Of a stretch of DNA of 64,000 nucleotides, positions 18,039 through 27,501 are shown in pieces (position 1 is the first letter of the stretch; each line of letters starts with the position of its first letter). Under the pieces are notes generated by a model that made no database searches, was not told where the DNA came from, and saw only the letters and a list, made by a program, of their open reading frames with translations. The position numbers and the translations under genes were made by a program. Origin of the DNA: Flavobacteriales bacterium UBA5081 (GTDB lineage: Bacteria; Bacteroidota; Bacteroidia; Flavobacteriales_E; Vicingaceae); NCBI GenBank assembly GCA_002415785.1, contig DIAJ01000012.1, forward strand, positions 13,428 through 77,427. The letters are read 5' to 3'.

Positions 18039-19688
18039 ATGGCAAAAGAAATCGTATTTGATACAGCAGCAAGAAATGCACTGAAAGCCGGTGTAGACAA
18101 GCTTGCAAATGCAGTTAAAGTAACCTTAGGACCAAAAGGTAGAAATGTAGTAATCGACAAAAAGTTTGGTGCACCAACAGTTACTAAAGATGGAGTTTCT
18201 GTAGCAAAAGAAATTGAGTTGAAAGATACCATTGAAAACATGGGTGCTCAAATGCTAAAAGAAGTAGCTTCAAAAACTGCTGATGATGCAGGAGATGGTA
18301 CTACTACTGCAACAATCTTAGCGCAAGCAATCATTACGCAGGGTTTAAAAAACGTTGCTGCAGGAGCTAATCCAATGGATTTGAAAAGAGGAATTGACAA
18401 AGCAGTTGAGCAAATAGTAGCTGAGTTGAAAAAGATTTCTCAAACTGTTGGAGAAGATTCTGAACAAATTGAGCAAGTAGCTACCATTTCAGCAAACAAC
18501 GATAACTCTATTGGAAAGTTAATTGCTGAGGCGATGAGCAAAGTAAAAAAGGAAGGTGTAATTACTGTTGAAGAAGCTAAAGGTACTGAAACTACAGTTG
18601 AAGTAGTTGAAGGTATGCAGTTCGATAGAGGTTACCTTTCTCCATATTTTGTAACTGACTCAGAAAAGATGGAAGCTCAATTGGAGAATCCTTACATCTT
18701 GATTTTCGATAAGAAAATCAGCAGCATGAAAGATTTACTTCCTGTTTTAGAGAAAACAGCACAATCTAGCCGTCCGCTTTTGATTATTGCAGAAGACATT
18801 GAAGGTGAAGCATTAGCTACTTTGGTAGTAAATAAAATTAGAGGTTCATTGAAAGTGGCTGCTGTTAAAGCACCAGGCTTTGGCGATCGAAGAAAAGCTA
18901 TGTTGGAAGACATCGCGATTTTAACAGGTGGTACTGTAATTTCTGAAGAAAGAGGTTACAAATTAGAGAATGCCGACTTAGCTGATTTAGGTGAATGTGA
19001 AAAAATCACCATCGACAAAGACAACACAACTATTGTAAACGGAAGCGGAAACAAAGAAGATATCAAAGCGCGTGTAAATCAAATTAAAGCGCAAATTGAC
19101 AACACTACTTCTGACTACGACAAAGAAAAATTACAAGAGCGCTTGGCAAAATTAGCCGGTGGAGTAGCTGTTCTTTACGTAGGTGCTTCTTCTGAAGTTG
19201 AAATGAAAGAGAAGAAAGATCGCGTAGATGACGCCCTACATGCAACAAGAGCTGCTGTAGAAGAAGGAATTGTACCAGGTGGCGGTGTTGCTTTCATTCG
19301 TGCTTTATCGAGCTTAGAAAAGCTAACTGGCGACAATGATGATGAGACAACCGGAATTGACATTGTACGCAGAGCAATTCCTGAACCATTGAGACAAATC
19401 GTTAGAAATAGCGGTGGAGAAGGTTCTGTGATTGTTCAGAAAGTGAAAGAAGGCGAAGGGAACTTTGGTTACAATGCTCGCACAGAAGTTTTCGAAGACT
19501 TATTGAAAGCCGGAGTGATTGATCCAACAAAAGTTTCTCGTGTTGCACTAGAAAATGCTGCATCAATTGCCGGTATGTTCTTAACTACTGAGTGTGTAAT
19601 CGCCGATGAAGAAGACGATGACAATGGTGGAATGCCTGCCGGTGGTGGAATGCCAGGTGGAATGGGCGGCATGGGCGGAATGATGTAA
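18039..19688 (+). CDS. groEL: chaperonin GroEL
   Basis: ATP-driven folding chaperonin, 549 residues, of normal length. The N-terminal equatorial segment (NAVKVTLGPKGRNVVIDK), the ATPase motif GDGTTTATILAQAI near 86-99, the intermediate/apical region (GYLSPYFVTDSEKM) and the C-terminal GGM-rich tail (GGMPGGMGGMGGMM) are all present. Paired with groES and followed by a clear terminator. Single copy in the window. Confidence 0.98.
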   Translation: MAKEIVFDTAARNALKAGVDKLANAVKVTLGPKGRNVVIDKKFGAPTVTKDGVSVAKEIELKDTIENMGAQMLKEVASKTADDAGDGTTTATILAQAIITQGLKNVAAGANPMDLKRGIDKAVEQIVAELKKISQTVGEDSEQIEQVATISANNDNSIGKLIAEAMSKVKKEGVITVEEAKGTETTVEVVEGMQFDRGYLSPYFVTDSEKMEAQLENPYILIFDKKISSMKDLLPVLEKTAQSSRPLLIIAEDIEGEALATLVVNKIRGSLKVAAVKAPGFGDRRKAMLEDIAILTGGTVISEERGYKLENADLADLGECEKITIDKDNTTIVNGSGNKEDIKARVNQIKAQIDNTTSDYDKEKLQERLAKLAGGVAVLYVGASSEVEMKEKKDRVDDALHATRAAVEEGIVPGGGVAFIRALSSLEKLTGDNDDETTGIDIVRRAIPEPLRQIVRNSGGEGSVIVQKVKEGEGNFGYNARTEVFEDLLKAGVIDPTKVSRVALENAASIAGMFLTTECVIADEEDDDNGGMPAGGGMPGGMGGMGGMM

Positions 19689-19713
19689 TTCTCCCAACCA
19701 GATAAATAAAAAC

Positions 19714-19748
19714 AAAAAACCCGGCTATTAGTCGGGTTTTTTGTTTTT
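19714..19748 (+). terminator. intrinsic terminator after groEL
   Basis: A-tract plus CCCG (19720-19723), an 9-nt loop, CGGG (19733-19736) and a T-tract form a stem of about 10 bp. It lies 26 bp past the groEL stop and ends groESL transcription. Confidence 0.88.
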
Positions 19749-19822
19749 TAGGTTTCTGATTAGTCAGCAGATTCATGATTAACTATGCATCTACCGATTT
19801 AATGACCACCAATTACTAAATC

Positions 19823-19857
19823 AAAAAAGGGGTTGCACTTTTTACAGAACAACCCCT
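19823..19857 (-). terminator. intrinsic terminator of the small lipoprotein gene
   Basis: On the minus strand an 8-bp stem AGGGGTTG/CAACCCCT (19850-19857 with 19828-19835) is followed by six T (19823-19828). It lies 22 bp past the stop of the lipoprotein gene that ends at 19880. Confidence 0.82.
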
Positions 19858-19879
19858 CTTTTATTTTATTTTATTTCTA

Positions 19880-20476
19880 CTATACGTAGCCAAGTAATCT
19901 TAAGATTAACAAAATCAATAACACGGCAATTAATGCCCCAACTAAACCTCCTGCTAATTCAGCAATTAAACTAATAACAATTAAAATAAGCAATACTACC
20001 AAAATAATATACAGAATATCGCCTAACGCTTCATCTGAAGCCACTGGAGCAGGGCTATTCAAATAAGACGTAATGTTTGATTCTTTCTCTATTTTAAAAT
20101 CAGAATTAAAAATTGGCTCTGTCTTACTTTTAGAAAGTTCATTGGTTTTTGACACCTCTGTCTCCAGCTTTTTTTGCTCAACTGATTTAGGCTGAGCTAA
20201 AATTGAGCTAACAGATGCAGTTAAATTTTGAAAATCGCTACCTAAACGCTGAATAGGTTTCACTTTAGCTTTTTCATTAGAGTTCGACTCTTCTGCACTC
20301 TCTTCCTTAAAACTACTTACTGTTTCAGGCAGCTTCTCTTTGCTTGTTTTATTGGCAAATTTTAAGTGCGGATTATATTTTACTTTATGGAAACTAGCCG
20401 ACTGTGGACTTTTTACCATTGTACAAGAAAATAAGCCAATAGCTAAAACAAGAAAAAGGGATAATTTAGATGTCAT
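19880..20476 (-). CDS. putative lipoprotein with C-terminal hydrophobic segment
   Basis: About 198 residues from the ATG at 20476 (another ATG lies two codons upstream at 20482). The N-terminus MTSKLSLFLVLAIGLFSC is a lipoprotein signal with lipobox GLFSC. A charged Lys/Glu/Ser-rich region follows (about 25-145). The last 45 residues are almost wholly hydrophobic (ILYIILVVLLILIVISLIAE, then GGLVGALIAVLL), enough for two short helices. Similar lipoproteins with a terminal membrane segment occur in Bacteroidota, but I do not recognise a named function. It stands alone with its own terminator. Confidence 0.8.
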   Translation of the reverse strand: MTSKLSLFLVLAIGLFSCTMVKSPQSASFHKVKYNPHLKFANKTSKEKLPETVSSFKEESAEESNSNEKAKVKPIQRLGSDFQNLTASVSSILAQPKSVEQKKLETEVSKTNELSKSKTEPIFNSDFKIEKESNITSYLNSPAPVASDEALGDILYIILVVLLILIVISLIAELAGGLVGALIAVLLILLILRLLGYV

Positions 20477-20639
20477 ATTCATGATTAAATAGTTTTATTA
20501 GTTAATACTCGCATTAAACGATAATTTTAAGCCAAAGTTGTTCAAACCTCATAAAAGACTAAAAGCCAAAAAAATGACATTTAACAAGAAAATGGCTTAA
20601 CTATAATTTGTGGGAAAAAAGCTACAAAGTTGTAGAAGC

Positions 20640-21098
20640 CTAGACCTCATTGTGTGCAAGTGCTCTTTTCACTAATTGAGCAATCACATTTCCATCTGCT
20701 TTCCCGGCGAGTTTTTGATTGGCTTGCCCCATTACCTTACCCATATCTTTCATAGAGTTAGCTCCTGTAGCTTTAATAATGGCATCAACTTCTGAGCGAA
20801 TTTGCTCTTCTGTCATTTGCTCGGGCAAATAGTTTTCAATTATTGTTACTTGCTCCAACTCTTCTGCGGCTAAGTCATTTCTACCTTCGTTGGTATAAAT
20901 GTCTGCAGCATCTCTTCTTTGTTTTACTAGTTTTTGCAGCATTTTTAATTCAGCAGCTTCAGAAGATTCCTTTGCTCCTTTTTCAGTAGACGCTAGCAAC
21001 AAAGCCGACTTTATAGCTCTCAGAGCTTCTAACTTCGCCTTGTTCTTTTCTTTCATCGCTGCTTTTATATCTTCGTTAATCTGATCTGTTAAATTCAT
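20640..21098 (-). CDS. GatB/YqeY domain protein
   Basis: 152-residue YqeY-like protein, related to the C-terminal tRNA-binding domain of GatB. It is wholly helical and has the family motifs KNKAKLEALRAIKSALL (18-34), VTIIENYLPEQMTEEQIRSE and MGKVMGQANQKLAGKADGN. The family often sits near ftsZ in Bacteroidota (recalled). It lies 240 bp downstream of ftsZ's terminator in the same direction, but is probably transcribed separately. The precise cellular role of free-standing YqeY is not established. Confidence 0.93.
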   Translation of the reverse strand: MNLTDQINEDIKAAMKEKNKAKLEALRAIKSALLLASTEKGAKESSEAAELKMLQKLVKQRRDAADIYTNEGRNDLAAEELEQVTIIENYLPEQMTEEQIRSEVDAIIKATGANSMKDMGKVMGQANQKLAGKADGNVIAQLVKRALAHNEV

Positions 21099-21282
21099 AG
21101 TGTTTGTTTTTCTTGCGAAGTTACTAATACAGGTTTAATTACTAATTGACAATCATCAATGACTAGCGGAAATGGTTTTAAATTTCAAACAGAAAAATAA
21201 TAGAGCTATGAGTATTTAACGACTGCTGAGCTATTTCTCATAAAAAAAATCAGTTCAATCGAGTAAACAGATATTAAACGAA

Positions 21283-21312
21283 TAAAAAAAAGGAGCCCTC
21301 TCAGACTCCTTC
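21283..21312 (-). terminator. candidate terminator after ftsZ
   Basis: On the minus strand AAGGAG (21306-21311) and CTCCTT (21290-21295) form a 6-bp stem with a 10-nt loop, followed by eight T (21284-21291). It lies 26 bp past the ftsZ stop and would close the dcw cluster. Confidence 0.68.
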
Positions 21313-21337
21313 ACGCAAATTATGTTAACCAATTAAT

Positions 21338-22912
21338 TTAATCTACGTTATCGTGTAAAAAAGAATTATTTTGCTTCAATGAGGTTTTATTATCCTCGTC
21401 TTCTCCTAAAGAATATCGAGAAACATTCGATTCTGAAGAGTGAGGGGTGTCTTCCAATTGAATGTTTCTTCGCTTATAGGCAGGCTCTTTTTCTAAATCA
21501 TTCACGCCATTGGGTGTTCTCATTTTTAAAGCCAAAGCTTTTAGACGCTCAATTCGCCCCATGCTTCGCTTTTGCTGCTCCTCCATTTCTTCAGTATCAT
21601 TGTCACTTTCTCTTTTAATGCTACTGCTTACTTTATCAGTTGATTTTGCTTGTTCATTTATCACTTCATCTGATTGAGTTTGCTCAGGATTTTGATCTTC
21701 TAAATCATCCTCTAAAGTATAGCGCTTTACTTCCTTTTCAGCTGAAGGCTTTTTTTGTTCAGCACTATCATCTGATTTGCGAATTGTAAACTCAAAAGTT
21801 TCCTGATGCTCTTTTCTTACAGTTGGCTCTTGAGGTTTTTCCTTTTCAGCTTTTTCCATTTGATCAGGCGACTGAGTAATTGAAGTTGGCACATTGTCGT
21901 TCAACTCTCTAACTACTTTCTCTGCTTTTTTTTCAGTTCCAAAACCCGTTGGTTCTTTTTGTCCGAAGCCTGTAGCTATAATGGTTACACTAATTTTATT
22001 GCCTAAAGACTCATCTACTCCGTTACCCCAAATAATATCTGCAGTATTTCCTGCTTCTGCTTGAATGTATTCCGTAATCTCATCAATCTCATCCATAGAA
22101 ACCTCTTCGTCACCCGAAGTTATGTTCAGAAGAATGTAGTTAGCTCCCGTAATATCATTATCGTTCAACAATGGAGATGCCAGTGCCTGACTAACCGCTT
22201 TAGTAGCTCTGCTTTCTCCTTCAGCTGCAGCAGATCCCATAATCGCTGTACCTCCATCTTTCATCACCGTTTTAACATCCTCAAAGTCAACATTTATATA
22301 ACCTGCAACTGTAATAATTTCCGCAATACCCTTAGCTGCTACCGTTAAAATGTCGTCTGCTTTTGAAAAAGCCTCAGAGATTTTTAGATTTCCGTGCATT
22401 TCACGCAATTTGTCATTGCAAATAATCAGCAAGGTATCTACATTTTCTCTCAATTGTGCCAAACCTTCATCGGCTTGCAACTTTCTTCTTCTACCTTCGA
22501 ATGTAAATGGAATGGTGACAATTCCCACCGTTAAAATTCCCATTTCACGAGCTGTTTGAGCAATTATTGGAGCGGCACCAGTTCCGGTTCCACCGCCCAT
22601 TCCTGCAGTAATAAAAACCATTTGGGTGTTTTTCTCCAAAATGTCTTTTAACTCATCCACATTTTCAATGGCGGCATTTTTTCCTACTTCCGGATTAGAA
22701 CCTGCTCCTCTACCCTCTGTTAAAGTAGCACCCAGTTGAATTTTATTGGGTACGGGGCTCAAATCCAAAGCTTGTTGATCGGTATTGCAAATCATAAAAT
22801 CTACACCGGTAATTCCTTGCTTGTACATGTGATTAACAGCGTTGCTACCGCCGCCACCTACGCCGATAACTTTTATAATTGATGATTGGTCTTTTGGCAA
22901 ATCAAATTCCAT
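21338..22912 (-). CDS. ftsZ: cell division protein FtsZ
   Basis: Tubulin-like GTPase that forms the division ring. The 524-residue product has GGGGSNAVNHM (19-29), the GTP-binding GGGTGTG (106-112) and the usual T7-loop region NVDFEDVKTVM. Beyond the GTPase core (about 320 residues) is an unusually long, charged linker (about 325-465) of Glu/Lys/Gln/Ser. The segment LEKEPAYKRRNIQLE follows and resembles the conserved C-terminal peptide of Bacteroidota FtsZ. A further 35 residues come after it. Last gene of the dcw cluster, 45 bp after ftsA. Confidence 0.97.
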   Translation of the reverse strand: MEFDLPKDQSSIIKVIGVGGGGSNAVNHMYKQGITGVDFMICNTDQQALDLSPVPNKIQLGATLTEGRGAGSNPEVGKNAAIENVDELKDILEKNTQMVFITAGMGGGTGTGAAPIIAQTAREMGILTVGIVTIPFTFEGRRRKLQADEGLAQLRENVDTLLIICNDKLREMHGNLKISEAFSKADDILTVAAKGIAEIITVAGYINVDFEDVKTVMKDGGTAIMGSAAAEGESRATKAVSQALASPLLNDNDITGANYILLNITSGDEEVSMDEIDEITEYIQAEAGNTADIIWGNGVDESLGNKISVTIIATGFGQKEPTGFGTEKKAEKVVRELNDNVPTSITQSPDQMEKAEKEKPQEPTVRKEHQETFEFTIRKSDDSAEQKKPSAEKEVKRYTLEDDLEDQNPEQTQSDEVINEQAKSTDKVSSSIKRESDNDTEEMEEQQKRSMGRIERLKALALKMRTPNGVNDLEKEPAYKRRNIQLEDTPHSSESNVSRYSLGEDEDNKTSLKQNNSFLHDNVD

Positions 22913-22957
22913 GACGTTGAGTTTTTATTTGTTTGTATTACGGTTTTCTTTTTTCTA

Positions 22958-24244
22958 TTAATCTTCTTCAAAAAATTCTTTTCCTTTGTTGAGGAGACTT
23001 TGTAACAAGCCTGGTTTAGCCGATTTGGCTTGACGCACCGGCTCACTTTCCCCTTCCTCATTTTTGTTGATTTTCCCTTTTTGTTTTTCTAAGGTTTCAA
23101 AACCTTTGAGGATTAAACCAACACTTGTAGCATACATCGGACTGGTAATTTCTTCAGAGTTTCCTTTCGCTAAATACTCGTTCGGATAGCCAATTCTCGT
23201 ATCCATCCCGGTAACATACTCAAACAATTGACCGATGTGCTTCATTTGCGAGCCGCCGCCGGTGATTACCATCCCGGCAATCAATTTATTCTCATAGCCG
23301 GAGTTTTTCACTTCATAATATATGTGCTCTATGATTTCTTCTAAACGAGCTTGAATAATGTTCGATAAATTTTTTATTGAAATTTCTTTAGGCTCTCTTC
23401 CTCTAAGTCCCGGAATCGACACTATTTCATTTTCCTGGCTTTCATTTGCTAAAGCTGAGCCGAACTTAATTTTAAGCAATTCAGCCTGATTTTTAATTAT
23501 GCTACAGCCTTCTTTAATGTCTTCAGTAATTACATTTCCTCCAAATGGAATCACAGCTGTATGACGAATAATGTTATCTTGAAAAATTGCAATATCAGTT
23601 GTTCCACCGCCAATGTCAACTAGCACAACTCCGGCTTCTTTCTCCTCTTCACTTAATACAGCTGCTGAAGAAGCCAAAGGCTCTAAAATCAATTCTTGTA
23701 CTTCTAAGCCGGCTTTGTGAACACATTTGTAAATATTCTTTGCCGCCGTAACTTGCCCAGTAATAATGTGAAAATTAGCTTCCAATCGAACTCCAGACAT
23801 TCCCACAGGATCTTTTATGCCTTCTTCCTGATCAACGATAAACTCTTGTGGAATGATAGAAATAATTTCTTCACCGGGTAAAGTAGCCAGTTTGCTCATA
23901 TCATTTACCAAAATATCAATGTCTTCTTGGCTAATTTCATCCTCAACACTGTTTCTAACTCTGGTTCCTCTATGCTGAATGCTCTTAATATGCTGACCTG
24001 CAATCCCAACATTTACAATAGAGATGTCTACATTAGATTTAGCTTCCGCTTCCTCTACTGCTGTTTTTATCGATTGAACGGTTTTCTCAATATTTGCCAC
24101 AACACCGCGACTAACACCAAGCGACTCTGAACGACCCATTCCAAGAACTTCCAATTTGCCGTGCTCGTTTTTTCTACCTGCAATGGCAACAATTTTTGTC
24201 GTCCCAATGTCTAAACCTACTACTATGTCTGAACTATCATCCAT
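22958..24244 (-). CDS. ftsA: cell division protein FtsA
   Basis: Actin-like ATPase that anchors FtsZ to the membrane. From the ATG at 24244 it has 428 residues (MDDSSDIVVGLDIGTTKIVA); 12 more codons are open upstream but lie inside ftsQ. Phosphate-binding motifs GLDIGTTKI near 10-18 and VVLVDIGGGTTDIAIF near 205 are intact, and GMVITGGGSQMKHI marks the adenosine motif. The C-terminus LLQSLLNKGKEFFEED fits the amphipathic membrane-targeting helix. One base separates it from ftsQ. Confidence 0.97.
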   Translation of the reverse strand: MDDSSDIVVGLDIGTTKIVAIAGRKNEHGKLEVLGMGRSESLGVSRGVVANIEKTVQSIKTAVEEAEAKSNVDISIVNVGIAGQHIKSIQHRGTRVRNSVEDEISQEDIDILVNDMSKLATLPGEEIISIIPQEFIVDQEEGIKDPVGMSGVRLEANFHIITGQVTAAKNIYKCVHKAGLEVQELILEPLASSAAVLSEEEKEAGVVLVDIGGGTTDIAIFQDNIIRHTAVIPFGGNVITEDIKEGCSIIKNQAELLKIKFGSALANESQENEIVSIPGLRGREPKEISIKNLSNIIQARLEEIIEHIYYEVKNSGYENKLIAGMVITGGGSQMKHIGQLFEYVTGMDTRIGYPNEYLAKGNSEEITSPMYATSVGLILKGFETLEKQKGKINKNEEGESEPVRQAKSAKPGLLQSLLNKGKEFFEED

Positions 24245-24245
24245 A

Positions 24246-25040
24246 TTACATTCGTTTTGTACAAACCACTTGGTTTGCATATTTTAAATTGATTACACTG
24301 TATTCGTTCCAGCCTGTTTTACTTAATCCTTTGTAATAAAATATTTTAAGCTTGTCAAACTTTTCATCGATAGCAGTGGCATCTCCAATTACAATTCTAT
24401 GATTTCCAACCCGTGGAATCAATTCAAGTTCAAAATCTTTATTAACATACAACTGTTCAATTTGAGCCGACCACAACTCATCTTTTCTAATGTATTCTGC
24501 TAATTCAAAAATGTCATCTACTAAAGTCTTTACTTCTAAAGAATCAGACAACTCTCTTGCATTTAAATGATTAATCTCTATAAAGTTGTCAAAAATATAA
24601 CCATTTGCCACCATTACTCTGGCGGTATATTGTGCAGACGGAGGCATAATTCTACCTGTACTATCGATGTAATAACTATCTCCATTATAAGCAAAAATTC
24701 TTACGATTGGAGTGCGCTGCTCCACTTCAACCACCAATTTACCTTCAATAGTTTTGTACACTTCCGACTTTTCCACTGAGGGATGATTGTTTATTTTATG
24801 TTCTAAAGCCTCACTATTAATATCCACTAACTTTTTGCCAACCACAGTATCGGCTTCATGATAAACCATGGCATAAATATCATCTTCATCCACAAAAAAG
24901 TTTCCATTACTTCTGTCGATATAGATATCCAGACCACTGCAAAAGCGATCATTTTGTTTACTTTCTACAAAGCCTAGCAAAAACAAAATGCCTGCGCTTA
25001 AAAGCACCCACAAACTTATATGTAGCACTTTTTTTATCAT
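24246..25040 (-). CDS. ftsQ: cell division protein FtsQ
   Basis: Bitopic divisome protein: a short cytoplasmic start, one membrane helix (about 6-24) and a periplasmic POTRA-like plus beta domain. The 264 residues include YIDRSNGNFFVDEDDIYAMV and EVYKTIEGKLVVEVEQRTPI, the usual POTRA-to-beta transition. It overlaps murC by 4 bp and abuts ftsA. Divergent in sequence as is normal for FtsQ; the position in the cluster strengthens the call. Confidence 0.93.
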   Translation of the reverse strand: MIKKVLHISLWVLLSAGILFLLGFVESKQNDRFCSGLDIYIDRSNGNFFVDEDDIYAMVYHEADTVVGKKLVDINSEALEHKINNHPSVEKSEVYKTIEGKLVVEVEQRTPIVRIFAYNGDSYYIDSTGRIMPPSAQYTARVMVANGYIFDNFIEINHLNARELSDSLEVKTLVDDIFELAEYIRKDELWSAQIEQLYVNKDFELELIPRVGNHRIVIGDATAIDEKFDKLKIFYYKGLSKTGWNEYSVINLKYANQVVCTKRM

Positions 25041-26401
25041 TCGTAATAGCTAATTAGTTCAGGAACTAAGGTATCTATATCGCCTGCTCCCACAGTTAGT
25101 AAAACTTCTACTTTCTCATCCTTTAAATAATTCATTAACTGACTTTTATTATAAACAGGAACACTACTCTTGTCAATTTTTGAAGCCAACCAAAATGAAT
25201 CAATTCCTTCTATGGGTTTTTCTCTTGCCGGATACAAGTCGAGCAAAACCGTTTGATCAGCCTTTCGCAGCACCTCGGCAAACTCATCCCCAAAATCTCT
25301 TGTTCTACTATACAAATGCGGCTGAAAAACCAAAGTTATTTTCTTATTGGGATACATTTGACGAACTGATTTCAACAAAGCCTCAATCTCTTGTGGGTGA
25401 TGAGCATAATCGTCAATATAAATGAAATCTTTGCGCTTAATATGAACGTCGAAACGGCGTTTTACTCCCTGAAAAGTTGCAATTGCTTTCTTGCAATCCT
25501 CCGCACTCAAACCCAACTCCATGCATAGTGCTATTGCCACAGAAGCATTTTCTACATTGTGAATTCCGGGCAAACCGCATTTTACATCCTTTAATTGCTT
25601 ACCACCTATTAATAAATCAAAATGAAAATTTCCGTCTTCAATTTTTAAATTTCCATATCGAACCTCAGCATCATCAGAACCATAAGTTTTCAACTCTACT
25701 CCGCTTTTCAACTTCAGTTGATTAACTACATTCGTTTTACTGTAGAGCACGCCATCAGAATTAATTTGATTGGCAAATTGTCCATAGGTTTTTAATAAAT
25801 CTTTTTCGTCTTTGTATATATCTAAATGATCTAAGTCGATTGACGTAATAACAGCCAAATTGGGGTTTAACTGTAAAAAGGAACGATCAAACTCATCGGC
25901 TTCAGTCACCATAATTTCGGCTCCTTCCTCTACAATTAAATTAGTTCCAAAGTCACGTGAAATTCCTCCGAGAAAAGCATTAATCTTCACTCCTGAAGTA
26001 TGTAAAATGTAAGCAATCATGGAAGAAACTGTTGTTTTCCCATGCGTTCCTGCTACGGCAATAGTTTTCAAACCTTCACTTAAGATACCCAATACTTGAG
26101 CTCTTTTTAAGCATTCAAACCCATTTTCACGAAAATAACTCAAAATCGGGTTCTCAGCAGAAATCGCAGGAGTAAACACCACTAATGTATCTTTTTTATC
26201 TCGATGCGTAAAGGGAATACTGTCTTCCTCCCCCATACTACTAACAACAATACCTTCCGTTTGCAGCCTTTTGGTTAAATCAGTTGTACTGCGATCATAA
26301 CCGGCTACATTGTGCCCTTTTTGGTTGAAATATCTCGCCAAAGCACTCATACCAATACCTCCAATGCCCACAAAGTATATGTTCTTCTGCTCTATTTTCA
26401 T
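25037..26401 (-). CDS. murC: UDP-N-acetylmuramate-L-alanine ligase MurC
   Basis: Adds L-Ala to UDP-MurNAc. The 454-residue product has the Rossmann start YFVGIGGIGMSALARYF (9-25), the ATP loop AGTHGKTTVSSMIAYI (about 116-131), EADEFDRSF and DDYAHHPQEIEALL, all hallmarks of MurC. It overlaps both ftsQ (4 bp) and murG (4 bp). No ddl gene lies between murC and ftsQ, unlike in proteobacterial clusters. Confidence 0.97.
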   Translation of the reverse strand: MKIEQKNIYFVGIGGIGMSALARYFNQKGHNVAGYDRSTTDLTKRLQTEGIVVSSMGEEDSIPFTHRDKKDTLVVFTPAISAENPILSYFRENGFECLKRAQVLGILSEGLKTIAVAGTHGKTTVSSMIAYILHTSGVKINAFLGGISRDFGTNLIVEEGAEIMVTEADEFDRSFLQLNPNLAVITSIDLDHLDIYKDEKDLLKTYGQFANQINSDGVLYSKTNVVNQLKLKSGVELKTYGSDDAEVRYGNLKIEDGNFHFDLLIGGKQLKDVKCGLPGIHNVENASVAIALCMELGLSAEDCKKAIATFQGVKRRFDVHIKRKDFIYIDDYAHHPQEIEALLKSVRQMYPNKKITLVFQPHLYSRTRDFGDEFAEVLRKADQTVLLDLYPAREKPIEGIDSFWLASKIDKSSVPVYNKSQLMNYLKDEKVEVLLTVGAGDIDTLVPELISYYE

Positions 26402-27501
26402 GCTTTTATGGCCAATTTAATTGCTTCATCAGCGATTATATCTGCAGCATCTCTAAAGCCCATTGGCTCCATCTGTCTGCTCATTCTATTTAATTCATTT
26501 TCATTATTAATCAAGTCAATTACCTTTTCACCTAATTCTTCTCTCACCTCATTATCCTTAATAATTACTGCTGCATTTCTTCCCACCAAAACATTTGCAT
26601 TTTTCGTTTGGTGATCCTCTGCGGCGGAAGGTAGCGGTACAAAAATGCTCGGCTTTTTTACCAAGCATAGCTCAGAAACGGCAATTGCTCCAGCTCTAGA
26701 CACTACTAAATCTGCTACTGCATAAGCATAATCCATTCGCTGAATAAACTCATGAACCTTCAGCCAACTTTCTTTCCCTTTAGCTTGTTCTACTGCTTTT
26801 GGATGATACAACTTTCCGGTTTGCCAAACCACTTGTATGCCGGCGCTTTCAAATTTGGATATTGCTTGAGCAACTGCCTCATTCACCGACCAAGCTCCTA
26901 AGCTTCCACCAACAATTAAAAGGGTTTTCTTTGAACTTTCTAAATCAAAAAACGCTAATGCTTTGTCTTTCTTTCCGTCGATGTTTACCATTTCCTCACG
27001 AACGGGATTTCCACTAATGACAATTTTATCTTTCGGAAAAAACTGCTCCATTCCTTCATAAGCAACGCAAATTTTATGCGCCTTTTTGCCAAGTATTTTA
27101 TTGGTTAATCCTGCATACGAATTTTGTTCTTGTAATAAAGTAGGCACTTTAGCGGCTGAAGCAGCTCTCAATAATGGTCCGCTAGCGTAACCTCCCACGC
27201 CAATAGCAATATCAGGTTTAAAAGTTTTCACTAGCTTTTTAGCCTTTCGCATGCTTTTTAAAAGCATGAAGGGAAATTTTAAATTTTTTAAAGTCAATGA
27301 GCGTTGCAAACCCATTATTGGCAAACCAACAATTTTATAACCTGCTTCAGGAACTTTCGTCATTTCCATTCTTCCTTTAGCGCCTACAAACAAAATCTCT
27401 GTGTCCGGTCTTTTCTTTTTTATGGCATTGGCAATGGCTATGGCCGGAAAAATATGTCCTCCGGTTCCTCCTCCGCTTATGATCACTTTTAAATTAGGCA
27501 T
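26398..27501 (-). CDS. murG: lipid II synthase MurG (UDP-GlcNAc transferase)
   Basis: Transfers GlcNAc to lipid I on the cytoplasmic membrane face. The ATG at 27501 (MPNLKVIISGGGTGGHIFPA) gives 367 residues; the open frame extends 15 codons further into ftsW without homology. The glycine-rich GGGTGGHIFPA loop (10-20), IGVGGYASGPLL and the UDP-GlcNAc-binding VSRAGAIAVSELCLVKKPSI are all seen. It overlaps ftsW by 8 bp and murC by 4 bp. Confidence 0.97.
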   Translation of the reverse strand: MPNLKVIISGGGTGGHIFPAIAIANAIKKKRPDTEILFVGAKGRMEMTKVPEAGYKIVGLPIMGLQRSLTLKNLKFPFMLLKSMRKAKKLVKTFKPDIAIGVGGYASGPLLRAASAAKVPTLLQEQNSYAGLTNKILGKKAHKICVAYEGMEQFFPKDKIVISGNPVREEMVNIDGKKDKALAFFDLESSKKTLLIVGGSLGAWSVNEAVAQAISKFESAGIQVVWQTGKLYHPKAVEQAKGKESWLKVHEFIQRMDYAYAVADLVVSRAGAIAVSELCLVKKPSIFVPLPSAAEDHQTKNANVLVGRNAAVIIKDNEVREELGEKVIDLINNENELNRMSRQMEPMGFRDAADIIADEAIKLAIKA

